Shown here: one piece after another, positions 49,307-61,300 of the stretch
Layout of the letters: every line of letters begins with the position of its first letter
Numbering within the stretch: position 1 is the first letter of the stretch
DNA from: Pristionchus mayeri
Taxonomy: Eukaryota; Nematoda; Chromadorea; Rhabditida; Neodiplogasteridae
Direction: 5' to 3'
DNA: 64,000 nt
Assembly: GCA_036245805.1 (NCBI GenBank)
Contig: BTRK01000006.1
Span: forward strand, 31,810,901 to 31,874,900
Made by a program: the position numbers and the translations under genes
The notes under the pieces: model-generated
Seen by the model: the letters and a program-made list of their open reading frames with translations, nothing else
What the model was told of the DNA's origin: nothing
The model's database searches: none

Positions 49307-52300
49307 ATGTCGATGGTGCAAGATTGGGTCGATCGTGTACTGGCCTGTTTCTATCGAGAGGACGACAAAGGCAGTGGAAAGGTACATAAAATATATTTTA
49401 AAAATAATTGTTTAATATTTGATGAAGGGTCCACCCGAACCACCCGATCTCCTCGATCCTTCGACTCTCTCTGATGAGGAGATGGAGGAGCAATTCATTG
49501 CACTCATGGTAACGACCACTCTCATTAATATGGAATGTGCAACTGATTTATTTTCAATTCGTAGAATATTTTCACTGGTTGTAGGTGATTTTATGCCAAA
49601 GTGAAAGGAATATTTTTCGGAATATTAAAGGACTAAGAGAATTTGCCAGACTGTGCTTTGTTTTCCCCTTTTTCAATGGAATACTGATGCAAATCATATT
49701 AGGGCTGAATTTCGGCGTGTTGCTTGATCTTTCATTCATTTTCTACCTTTTCTCCATCCCATTCGGTGGATCAACAAGGGACGAAGATGGATGAATGAAG
49801 AGTGACTCTCTCCATTCCATTGATCTCTCGTCGATGAGAGAAAGGAGAGAGTTCTCTCTTCTCTCCATTCCTGCATCGGTGCACTTCTTTGATTTTGAGC
49901 TCCTTGCAAGTTCATTCTAGTCATTATTTCTCTCTGGTGTGAACTGAATTGCAGAAATCAGGGAAGAATGACATTATCGTTCATATCAAATTCGAGAATT
50001 CAACAATAAGAATTTTGAAGATGATAATGATGAAAAATACATCAGTAGATTACTCAAATTTTTTATTCATCAAATCAAAAATTCAGACGCAGCTGGAACT
50101 ATCAGAAGCGAAATCGCGGGAGTTGATGAGTCAATCAAGAGAGAAGAAGAGAGCGATGTTGAGGAGTCATGCAACTGTGAGTTGAGAGAGGAAGGGAGAT
50201 TACCATGTTGATTGGCCAACCATCGTGGAAAGGATGATGAGCAGATGATTCACTCATATCAAATCTGATATAAGTCCGTTCCCCGATTTGTCAATTCTGC
50301 TTTCAATGTTTGAGCGATGAGAATGTAGCAGTGAAAACAGATGGAATTAGAGGTTTCTGGCAGGATTACCACCATTATCCTCTTTTTTCACTGTTTTTCG
50401 CCATAACCGGAACTAACCTGTCATCATAAACAATTAAGGGCCCGATCATGGACGTTTAGGATGTGAGATAAATGAAATTGGAATGTGCTAATTCGTGGGT
50501 GTATTTGGCAGTTTCAGTCGCTCTCGCCCTCTTCTGTCTCTACTCTCACGGCCATTCTATCGGCACTACTCACCAGGTTCAACTCAGCCATTCTCAGTTC
50601 ACAATTACGCCGCAATTGTTCTAATAACATATCCACACATTAGACTCAATCTTCTTACCTAGGATCATAGCTATGCTCAAAACAGTACGAAATTCTCTAA
50701 AAGTATTGCACATGATTGGTGTTCGAGCTCTAATTGTTTGCCTTATTTCTGGAACATTCTCTCCATGTTCATGAGTAATAATTAGGAACATACAGAGTGA
50801 TCTTTCATGGCTTCTTCTTGCAAAAACCATCTTTTGAATTTGACATTCGGTGGTTGTACACTGATAAAATGGTTACACTAAGTGATTTGAGAGTGGAGAC
50901 TCGTACTCTTCCTCCTCTGCTGGAGGATTCTCCCCTCGTCACTCAACTGCAGGATGTCGTCACTGCACTACGAACCAGCGACCAAAGGCAAGCATCAACA
51001 CCACGCCCATTGTTTTTGTTAATGGCCTACTCACAACCACAAGAGTACTGTATGAAAATTATATGAGCTACTTCAGGCTCTTACATTTTGTCGAGTGCCA
51101 TATTTTGGTCATTCAACTGTTTTCACTCTCGTGGGTAGAAAGGAATTGGAAGGGAGGGTGATGGGACCGCCGGCAGTATCGTAAACTACACCATTGTCGT
51201 ATACCGTTTGGGTGAATGTCTTCCAAATCATATTTGAATGTTCTCTATCACCTTCTCTTCCTAGTTAGAGAATGGATCAATTGAGAGATTCCTTCTCTCT
51301 TCTTCATTGTATTCGGAAGAGTGAGAAGGAGTGGCGTGTAGACCATCCATACCAATCACTCACTGTCCAATTCCACTGAAGTTATATTGTTGATAATTTA
51401 TACATACGATCTTTAACTGTCGAAAGGAATGCGTGCCATATTCCCTTGTCCAACTCCTGTTTGTTCATTTCCCATGAGTTAGCTTGAAGTCGTCCTTTTG
51501 TGGTATACAATGAGATGGTTTATTTTTTTTTAAAAACGCTCAAACCTGTTGCACGAAAAATAGTTCCAAGAACGAATAGTGCCATAAGTATCACTCGGTT
51601 TCGAAAGGTGCTCTAACCATCTGAATGTTCAGTTTTCTGGAGGAATTCGTGAGTGCGAGTGGTCTCTCTCTGCTCACTTCCCTCCTCTCTCTTTCCACCG
51701 TACACACTCCATCCTCTGCCAGGTATCCTGCTATTTTTTGCTCATACAATCACTTTATTCTCATTATCTAATTGACCTTATTTCCATTTAGAATCGCCTT
51801 CTTCATTCTTTCTTCGATTCGAGCGTTGCTGAATTCGAATGCAAGTTTAATTTGTATCTATTTCAATTATCTAAATTATTATCTTCATTCGACTCATTTC
51901 TTCATCTCACAAATATCTCACAAATAAATGAAAGAAAAGAGTGGAAGAAGGAACGCCTCTTCTCACCTTTTTCCTTCTCTAAACCTCAACAATCACCAAA
52001 TAATGGGCGACTCCCATGTACCCAAAGGGCAAACCATACGTGAGGGCCCGACACAAAAAGCTAATCATCGATCGTCAAGCACCCCATAATCAGACAGGAT
52101 TACGGTAGCACCTCTTATTTCTTGGGGGCGTGATCAGACTAGACTCAAGGATGCGACCTTCCCGAGAATTGTTTGTTCGAGGCTTAGTGTCACTTTGTGC
52201 AGAAGTCTCTTGTTCTGATACTTCTAGGAAGTACTCTCTCCCTTCGGCATACTTTATGACCATTCTTCTTTGTGAGATAGAGCTTGTACTATGAAGGCAG

Positions 52301-55300
52301 TACTCTACGTTAATTCGAAAGTGACGAAACGACTCATTTATTGTACTGCGTGGAAGCACATTTGTTGTCTTTCCTCCAATATTTTTTGAAAATGCATATT
52401 TTTTTCTTAGGAATGGATCGAAATATAATCAGATAAAGAAATCAAATAGTAGAGATGTAAATTTTCTGGAAGCAAACGTCCTTATCCGGAGATGAGACGC
52501 TTTTTGAGGGCTTGTCTCTCCAATGTACACATTCTCACGCATCGCGAGAGTCGATTCAACTTTTTAGGATCGTACGAAAATAAGTATTGTTCGCCGACAG
52601 TTGCGGGTGTTTCTGCAAGTGAATGAGTGATACTAGTCGGATGGATCTGCGCTTCCCCTCTCACCTCCCCCCCCCCCCCATCCTCTACTCTCACACTCTT
52701 TCAATATTAGCGAGTAATGCCATCGAACGGAGTGGGACATTTCCGGTTAGGGCTAGGAGAAGGGGCGCTTTGCGTGAGCTTTTTGTGAGCATTCCATGAC
52801 GTGGTTCGCGCAAATTCTCATTTCATTCTAGAAAAAAGTAAAACCCTTGAAACAGCAACATTTCAATGTAAGCTGCAACCAAGAAGTCCATTAGGAAAGG
52901 GGAATCATTGGGACGCGTTCTACGTCTTCCTTTATGTTTGGTTTCTTTGTGAATTACAATTAGGATCATCATTATTATTGATGGTATTGTCATGTTTGAT
53001 CCTTGATTTAAACCGATCTGATGATTTAATCGTATCACTCAAATGACCTAATAGGACAAAGGGATGAGTCGTATGCAGACAGTCGTCATTCATTGATACC
53101 CCCCTATCTCCTTCTCTTTCGATCTCTCCTTTCCCCCACCACTTCATCTGGAAGAAGAGAGTGGAAGAAAGTGAGAGAGGAAGACGATTATTTTTGCTAT
53201 CAGAGACTTCTCCCACTTATTTTGCATTTATCGCACAATGTTGAATGAACCTCGAATGTCGAGACTAATCTCCGGATCCATTGCAGTTATAATATTGCAA
53301 TTATCGTATTATGGTTCAATGGTAAACTGTATCGTTTCGCTTTAAAATCCTCAAAATGTTTCTTCTCAAGTTCTACTCCCCTCTAATTGCCTCCTTCTCT
53401 GCAGCACGGTCGCAAGGAGGTTCTGTCGTCTCCCCTCTGTCTTCTCTCCATCGCGACCTCCATTCAGATCATCGACATTCGAGTCAAGGTCAAATTTACT
53501 CTTCATCGTGTCATCAATCTATTCATTCCAATCTCGAGTTTCCACTTTTATAAACCTTAGAATACAGCTAATATGTGAATCATCCAATATGTGTATCATT
53601 TGAATTTTTCTGTCGTGACTTCTTAGAACATATCTTTCGCACCACGTCACACTTCCTATTCTCGACTACCCTCTAAAACGCTTCATATTCCCCCTTTCGA
53701 ATGTGATGGCAGTGTCCGGTTTCACCGTGCCCCCTCGAGCCTTGTGTGTGAAATTCTGACTCATTCACCAATTGCTCGCCCCTTTCACGGGCCACGAGGT
53801 AAATGCAGCTAGATTACCGTACTCTTCCCAATCTGACTCAATGACCTACCCTAACGACTCAGTTACTAGAGCAATTCTGCATGTTTCATTCGAATTGCAC
53901 TATTTGCTGACTCACTTCTAGCCCCGTTTCTTTTATTCTGCTGCCTATGATGGAGATATCTTCATCACAAGTGAATGTCATCGGAAGATTGATGATTTGT
54001 GAGTGAGAAGCAGGGGAAGGAATCATTTACTGATCTTCTCTTCTGCAGAAAAAGAGCAGCTTCCGTGCGTGGTTCTAATCGCTTTAGATTAGGGAACGAT
54101 GAGAGGAGAAGACTCCTTCCCGGACCGGAATGGAGAAGAAGAGAAGAGAGAGAGAAGGAGACAATCATTTTGATATTCAACCTCGTACTGACAAGTGGTT
54201 CATGCTATACTAATTAATGGGAAGAGTCGTGTTACCCGCGTTAATTGACCATCTCAATCCTTTTTTCACATTCGAATAGCTCTTCTCACTGATACATGAA
54301 TGGAGATTCGAAGTATCTCTTGGATTCCGTTCATAATCTCGATCTTCTCCTTCATCTGCTCTTTGATATCTTCCTTTCTTCGATTGCGCTCTCTTTTTGT
54401 TTCTCTCCTTCAATTGCCTCGATGTGGAATACTCTGATTCTCCCCATCCACCTTTCTTTCTCATCGGTTCACTATCGTACGTGATGGAAATTTAGGAACG
54501 TATACCGTGCAATTTCCAAAAATATCACGTTTCGTGGATTATGGTGAATTTTAATTTTTACGACTTTTGCTTTTTTGCATTCATTTTTTCATATGCGTTT
54601 TCATAAAACGAATGGGTTTTTACACGGAAATATGGCTAGAAATGCAATAAAAGCTCGCGAAAAATATGCAATATTGACGAAATAGCCATAACCGGGTTTT
54701 AGCACTGTTTCGTCAATATTTCATGTTTTTTTCACGAGCATTTATTGCATTTCTAGCCATATTTCCGTGTAAAAACCCATCCGTTTTATGAAAACGCTTA
54801 TGAAAAAAAGAATGCGAAAAAGCAAAACTCATAAAAATAAAATTTCACCATAATCCACGAAACATGATATTTTTGGAAATTGCACGGTACACGTTCCTAA
54901 ATTTCCATCACGTACGATAGATGAGAGAGTGTGTGAACATGAGAGAGACAGACCTTTGCTCCTCTAGACTGAATCATTTCCCGGTTCCGGATGTGTACCT
55001 AAGTGTGCAATCCATACCTTCAATCCAATCTCAGCCTCGATTCTCTCAGATTTCACCACCTCTGTTGCTATACCTGCGGGAATCGAGTGTGTGTATGGGG
55101 GCATTTCACAATCTCGCTCTCTTTATGACTTCTCTTGGGTGTGGAATGCAGCACTTTCCTCTCCTCATATCACATGCTATTTCGTCTCTCAGACAAAGAA
55201 TGGAAGCATGCGAGACTAGTTATTATTAATGGTAGTGGTTAATTCTGCACTCACCTCGGTCTCGCCTCTCTTTCCCACGGTCAAACTTGCGCATCCTCTC

Positions 55301-58300
55301 AATAAGAAGGGTGTTCTTTCCAAGTGAGAGAGAGAGATGTTCGTCTCTGGAGGGGAGAGAGCATGCACTCTATTCGGGACAAAGAAGAGCGCGTTTTGGT
55401 CCTTCCTGTTCGTGAGAGGAGAGGTGGAGGGAACTCCACCAGGAGAGCGAAACCAAAGAGCCGTGGTTTTGCACCGGCTCCTCTTCAACAGTCTCTCTCT
55501 CTCTCTCTTCCGCGTACGTGAACTCTAGATGGACTTGCTTCTTGAGACTCAGTTCATCATTTATCACCCTAGGTACAGAATATTTGATCACATTGCAATA
55601 TTTTCCTGTATTGCTGTAGTATTAGGAACATCTGTGGTAATTTTCCTTTGATAGTTTCATTTGACAACTCTGCTCGCATTCCCATTTCCATCATTATCAG
55701 TTTTTTTTCGTCTGAATTGTGACTGCAGATTGTGAACATTATGGATTCTGGGATGGGAATTCCGTCAAAGCATCGCTGTCTTCTCAACGATGACGCCCTA
55801 CATCCATCTCCGCATGAACAGAGAATCTTCTCCCTTGTTCCATCTCATCTTCGACTCACTCAATCTTTACCGTCAAGAGACAATTCGAGTCTTCGTTTGT
55901 ATAGCGAGCTCATTACTCCTTTACTACCGCATTTGTTGTTAATGTTCGTTCGAGTGGAGTGAGTAAGTAGTAAGAGTAATTCGGGTTAATGACTGAGATC
56001 TTCATCGGGATGGAATGCGAGTGTGCACGACGGGAGGTCGACCCCCTTCTAATTCCAATCAAAACATTCTCACTTTCTCTTGAAATAGAGACGCTTCCCT
56101 CTGTTCAATAGCGCTCTTCTCTGCATTCATCGATACGAGGCAGCTGAAAGCTGGGTTTAGGATTCGCCTTGTCATAGGTTTTCCCTCTTCTCGGCGGAAA
56201 ACCATCCAGCTTGGTCCTATTATCTCACGATTCACCCTTCTTCTATTTCCTCCCATGTCGCTATGCCTATTGTGCATTCCATGCAGTCGATCGTTGATTT
56301 CACAAGGGTCTCGGGCTAGTTTCCATTGTTGAGTACCCCTTGTAGAGACTGATTTCGCAACAGAAGGGATCTTGTTTGCTCACGGGGATTCTCCCAGTTC
56401 GCATGGTCTTTCGCTGATCAGAGAATGCGATAGAGCATGAGATATGGAGAGAGCGAGATCGTAACATCCCCTCCATACTCATTCCATTTCACAATCCAGA
56501 CAATTTACGTTCCACTGTTCCCTTTTTAAATATGATGAGACATTGAGTGATACAGTAATCAACACAGAGATTATTGTATCAGAGAAGAGCGGGGGAGTGA
56601 CATGATCATCATCATGCTCTTTCATAAGTTTTGCACAACATCATGTCAGGTGCCCCTCGTTGGTTTGTTTGCCAATATAAGGAAGTACCGCAGGCAAAAT
56701 AGTCCGAATCTACCCCATTCTATCGTAGGTCAGTCAGAACGAGAGATCGTTAGAAATGGAGAGAGAAAGAGAGATGGCTCGCTGCCACACGGTAAAAATC
56801 GATAAAAGAATGGAATGATAACCTGAGAGATGACCTGCAAAAAAAAAGCGATAAAAGAATGGAATGATAACCTGAGAGATGACCTGCAGAGGAGCACTAT
56901 AAAATTGCCTACTGAGTTCTTATCCCCATCTACCCGCTTCTCTTCTCCTTTGTTATTATATTCTTCAACAAGTTTTATACATTTCACTATATTCCTTACT
57001 ACCCAAGCTAGGAAAAGAGATAGTATTCCCAGTCCATTCGTTCAATTGCCATTACACTCATTTTCCTTCCCCGTGGTACTTCATTTCCTTGTCCTCTAAT
57101 TGATCATTCTGGTTTTCTCGATTGTGGTAGGTCAAAGTAGGAGTAGAGAGAGTGGACAATCAGAGAGACAACTAAAACTAACCCACTTACCCCCTGCTAA
57201 CTTATTTCCTTCCTCTCTCTCTGCAATCCCTTGTGTCCTGGGTGGTTCCGTAACCCTTTCCATTCCAATTTCCATCAAGCCCTCGCTTTTCACCTTCTTT
57301 TCTCTTGTTGTTTGTTCAGGTAATTCCTTGGCTCTGCGTTTCTCGTCCTTTCTCCCACGCCTCTCACTTTCATCAGCTATTCCACTCTCTTCATTCCACC
57401 CACTCCTTCCTTTCACAACAAAGAGAGAGATCATGGGAAATGAAGAGTCTCATATTTACTCCATTCATCATTTTTTTCGTTTCGATATTCTGTTTCGCAG
57501 TCAAATTGTGTGCATAGAGAAGGGATTTGGCTTGGCTACCAAAAGCACCTCACCGCATACATTTTTCGAACTCCTCATCCTTTTGTTGATTTTCTGCGCG
57601 AATCTCTGTTCCGGGACTCTCCGATCGCCCATGCACAGCAATATTTGAACAAGTACCAGTACACCCGAGTGAGGGGAGATTGACCAACACCTCGCCCTCC
57701 TTTCGGTTGCCTTTGATCCACCATCAGACGAAAGACTGGACATTTGTCCGCATAAATTAAGCATCGCTCCCTCTCACTTCCTCTTGTTCTCTAGTTTCAT
57801 CTTCATACTAGAGAGAGTGGACCGAGAAGAGGAAGAGGTCGATGTAGCATTTGGGACGGAAGCTCCAGTCAATTTCAGTGATTGACTAGCGAGTCCAATC
57901 CCATTTCTATGGTAATTTCGAGGGCGAATTCAGTGCTCTCACTCATTCCTTCCTCCTTGTCTCAATTCATCCAGAGTGCATCCTTATCTTCTCCAATAAG
58001 AACTCTTTTGTGAATCCAGCGTCGACGTTTCCTAATCTCTCCTCTAATGGGCACAATTCAACAGTGGGACGACTTTTAAGAGGCATTTTGCAGATCGCGG
58101 CGATCGAGATTCTGTCTGGCCTCTGCTTCGCCGACGACGAAGGAGCAGGACAGAAGTGCGTCCTCGAGGCGCTCACCGAGGTACCGTAGTCCACTACTAT
58201 CAACGACTGACTTCTCATTTTGTGACGCTGAAGTTATCGTTTTCCTGTTTCAGGCAACGAGGCCTCTCGGGGAGCGCACCCGCTTCCAGAGACTAGTCGA

Positions 58301-61300
58301 CGACCTGCATCGGTATGATCTTTGATCTTTCGAATCTCTTGTAATGATAGATTGATCTTTGATTGTAGTTCATTCCATTCGGAGCGAGAGACAGATAGAC
58401 TGCGTACTTCGATTATGTCTCTACTCAATGCTCTACTGCGAACAGGCCCAGCCGAAGTGAGCAGATAGCCCAATTTTCATCTTAACATTTCAATCCTTTA
58501 CCCTAACAGTGCGCAATAAAAAAAAGGCTAATTTAAAGAGTTTTAAAGAGTCCTCGAGCCCCAATCCGTCTAAATCAAGGATTTCGCAATTTCAATGAAT
58601 AGTAAAACACTTCGACCGACTCCTTGATTATCAATTTTTCATTCTTTATTCATAGTAATCGTGGGCCATAGACTTTTTTTATTTATGTCATCGTTCCTCG
58701 TGATCCTTCTGGGGATTCTCATTGGCTCCCATTTGAGCGAACGATACGGCCAGAGCGCATCACACTCTATTGAGATGGGTTCTCGGGGCCAGTGATTAGC
58801 CATCATTTGCCGGACTTCGTAGAGAATTGGTGGTTCCAACCCGAGATACTCCAGAACTAGTCATCTCATTCTATCGTATTCTCTATCTCTCACTTCCTCT
58901 CTTCTTTTCCAGGAATCCCCTGAATTCCGGCTCCATCTTCGCTACGAGCTCCTCGCTCTTGGAATAAACGAAGTTAGTAGGCTTACTGTAGAATGATGAA
59001 TCAGTTGTCGATCCCTCAGCTACCGTATCCTCTCAGGTCCTGGAGAAGAGTCGTGAAGAGGCGAGCCCGCGGCTCGCCGACCACATCGAATTGTTCGAGA
59101 TGATGAGAAAGGAGGACGAGTTATCATTGAGGTACGGCTGCATCTGATTATATTGCATCCTTCTGTCGAATAATTTGGCATCTCTTATTCTCACATTTGC
59201 AGTCAGAAGAGAGACGACTCAGGAGCCTCCTCTCCAGTCGATTTCGAATCACCAGGTATTTGATTGATGAGATGTAACAAGGATAGTTTAATCAATCGAC
59301 TCTCTTGAGGGGGAATGGCAGAAGCTCTGGCTGCTCGTCTCAGCAATTCCACGGCACTCCATCACTTCATCAGTCTACTCCAGCACCTTTTCATGGTACA
59401 GTAACCCATACACTATCGAGATATTTAAATCAGTTCTCGATCAAATAACCAAATCCATCCGCACTCCTTAGGTTCCGTGTGACGAGGCGCACATTCCTCT
59501 GTGGCGTCTCTTCGACCTCGTACTGCAGCACATTTGTCTGCAGTCGACACTCACTGGTGAGCAATTCGAAATCAGCTTCACATACTTCCATATTCGATAT
59601 TCAATATTTCGTGTATCTATACTCAATTTAGGGATCTTCTATTTCTTGCAGGAATCTCCGATGTCCAGAAGGGACTGCCAACCATCGATATGGCTGATGT
59701 GATGTGCAGGTTAGTCAAGAGAGAGAAGCTCGAAGCACCAACACAAACTTCGAACACATTTTCTACTCAATTCAACAGCAGTTTAAAAGCTTATTGTGTA
59801 TAAAATTAGTATAGAGGAAGGGGAATAATATTAATCGTATGCTTCAGACTGCGATCGCATGGTGAATACGAGCGAGTGGAGAAGGAATTGGAACTGACGA
59901 GGCATCAACTGAAGGAGGAGAAGAGGAGAATTGCAGAGTTGGAAGGGGCCGGAACCATTGCGAGGTCATTACACCCTTCTTCCCTGTAATCCGTCGATCG
60001 GGATTGTAATGAGAACAGGAAGAATCATTTTAGGCATCACGATTTCAATTGAAATAGTTAATCTATTCCATTTGAGTCTTCCTTCCGTTTCCCCTCCTGC
60101 TTCTCCTTCCTCGATGTCTTCTAGCGGATTCTCATCGGGATCGAGTAATGCAGACACTGCCAGCATCTCATCCTCTCTCCCTCCCGTAAGCAATTATGAT
60201 CAAATTAAACATTTCAATAAATTAGAAATGAACATTCAAATGGTTTCCCAGGTATGTCCTCCATCCTTGGCCCCGCCCCCTCCTCCCCCTCCTCCTCTCG
60301 GTGCACTCGGACATCAACCAATCAAGAAAAAGAACGACAAGAATGTCAGTCTAGTATCCCATATCTTCTTTCTTCGCTATAACATCTTCAGATACTGAAT
60401 ATGACCTTTCCCATCTCTCGTGATTGATCTTTGATCTCTCCAGGTTCCCAAACCTCGATCGGCGCTCAAAACGTTGAATTGGCGCAAGATCCCAGCAGAT
60501 CGAGTGAAGGGAACAGCATGGGAGAGTATGGAGGACGAGAAGATGTACAAGCAGGTACTCTTCCCCTCACTTGAATCACTAGCACAGCATTGCACGAAGG
60601 AAGTCTTCAATCATTGTCTAGACTGTCTCACTCTTCAGTTGGATCTCTCTTCCCTCGAAACTCAATTCGCTGCTCCCTCTGGTCAGAAGGACGACGACTC
60701 TCTCTCAGTGGCGGGAACCATTTCGAGGAGGAGCAGAGAGAAGGTATACTGTACCTAAACCATCTCACTAGTCTGGATTAGAGAGTAGAGAGCGGAGAGG
60801 AAGAGGGAAGACCGCTCTGTGCGACGAGGAATGAGATTTTCTCTTCCAGAAGAATGAGAGGGTGGGGAAAGTCTTCCGGAAGACCAGTCTCCTAAAACTT
60901 GGTATGGTGAAAATCGAGTCCATATTTCATGCAAATGCGTCTAGCCGTATCTTAATACCATATTTAAACTATTTTTTCACAAAATTACTCAACAATCCGC
61001 TCTAAAATGCTCTAAAACAGCATTTTTCCTGGCCCTACTCTTCCGGAAGACTTTGAACTTTCCCCTCCCTCTTCCTCATTCCTCGCTCTCTCCCTCAAAA
61101 GAGCGGCAGAGTCTTCCTCTTCCTCTTCCTCTTCCTCTCCGCACTCTATTAGAGAGCGGAGAGGAAGCGGGAAGACCGCTCTGTGCGACGAGGAATGAGA
61201 TTTTCTCTTCCAGAAGAATGAGAGGGTGGGGAAAGTCTTCCGGAAGACCAGTCTCGTAAAACTTGCTATGGTGAAAATCAACTCAAAATTTCATGCAAAG

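Larger units (their letters stand above)
53489..58093 (+). other. 4.6-kb daam-1 intron
   Basis: By far the largest intron of the gene; the flanking exons join IDIRVK to IAAIEILSGLC, as expected for the armadillo region. It contains the palindrome at 54472-54920 and a tandem 42-bp duplication near 56797-56888. Open frames inside (for example 57100-57648) are S/L/F-rich and not convincing. Confidence 0.75.

Noticed and set aside
53650..53812. Possible daam-1 exon encoding SSLVCEIL...
   Set aside because: It is open and has splice-like ends, but exon 58094-58180 (IAAIEILSGLC) fits the DAAM armadillo repeat exactly and joins in phase.
57100..57648. 182-codon plus-strand frame within the daam-1 intron
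   Set aside because: Low-complexity S/L/P/F composition typical of pyrimidine-rich DNA; no recognisable domain.
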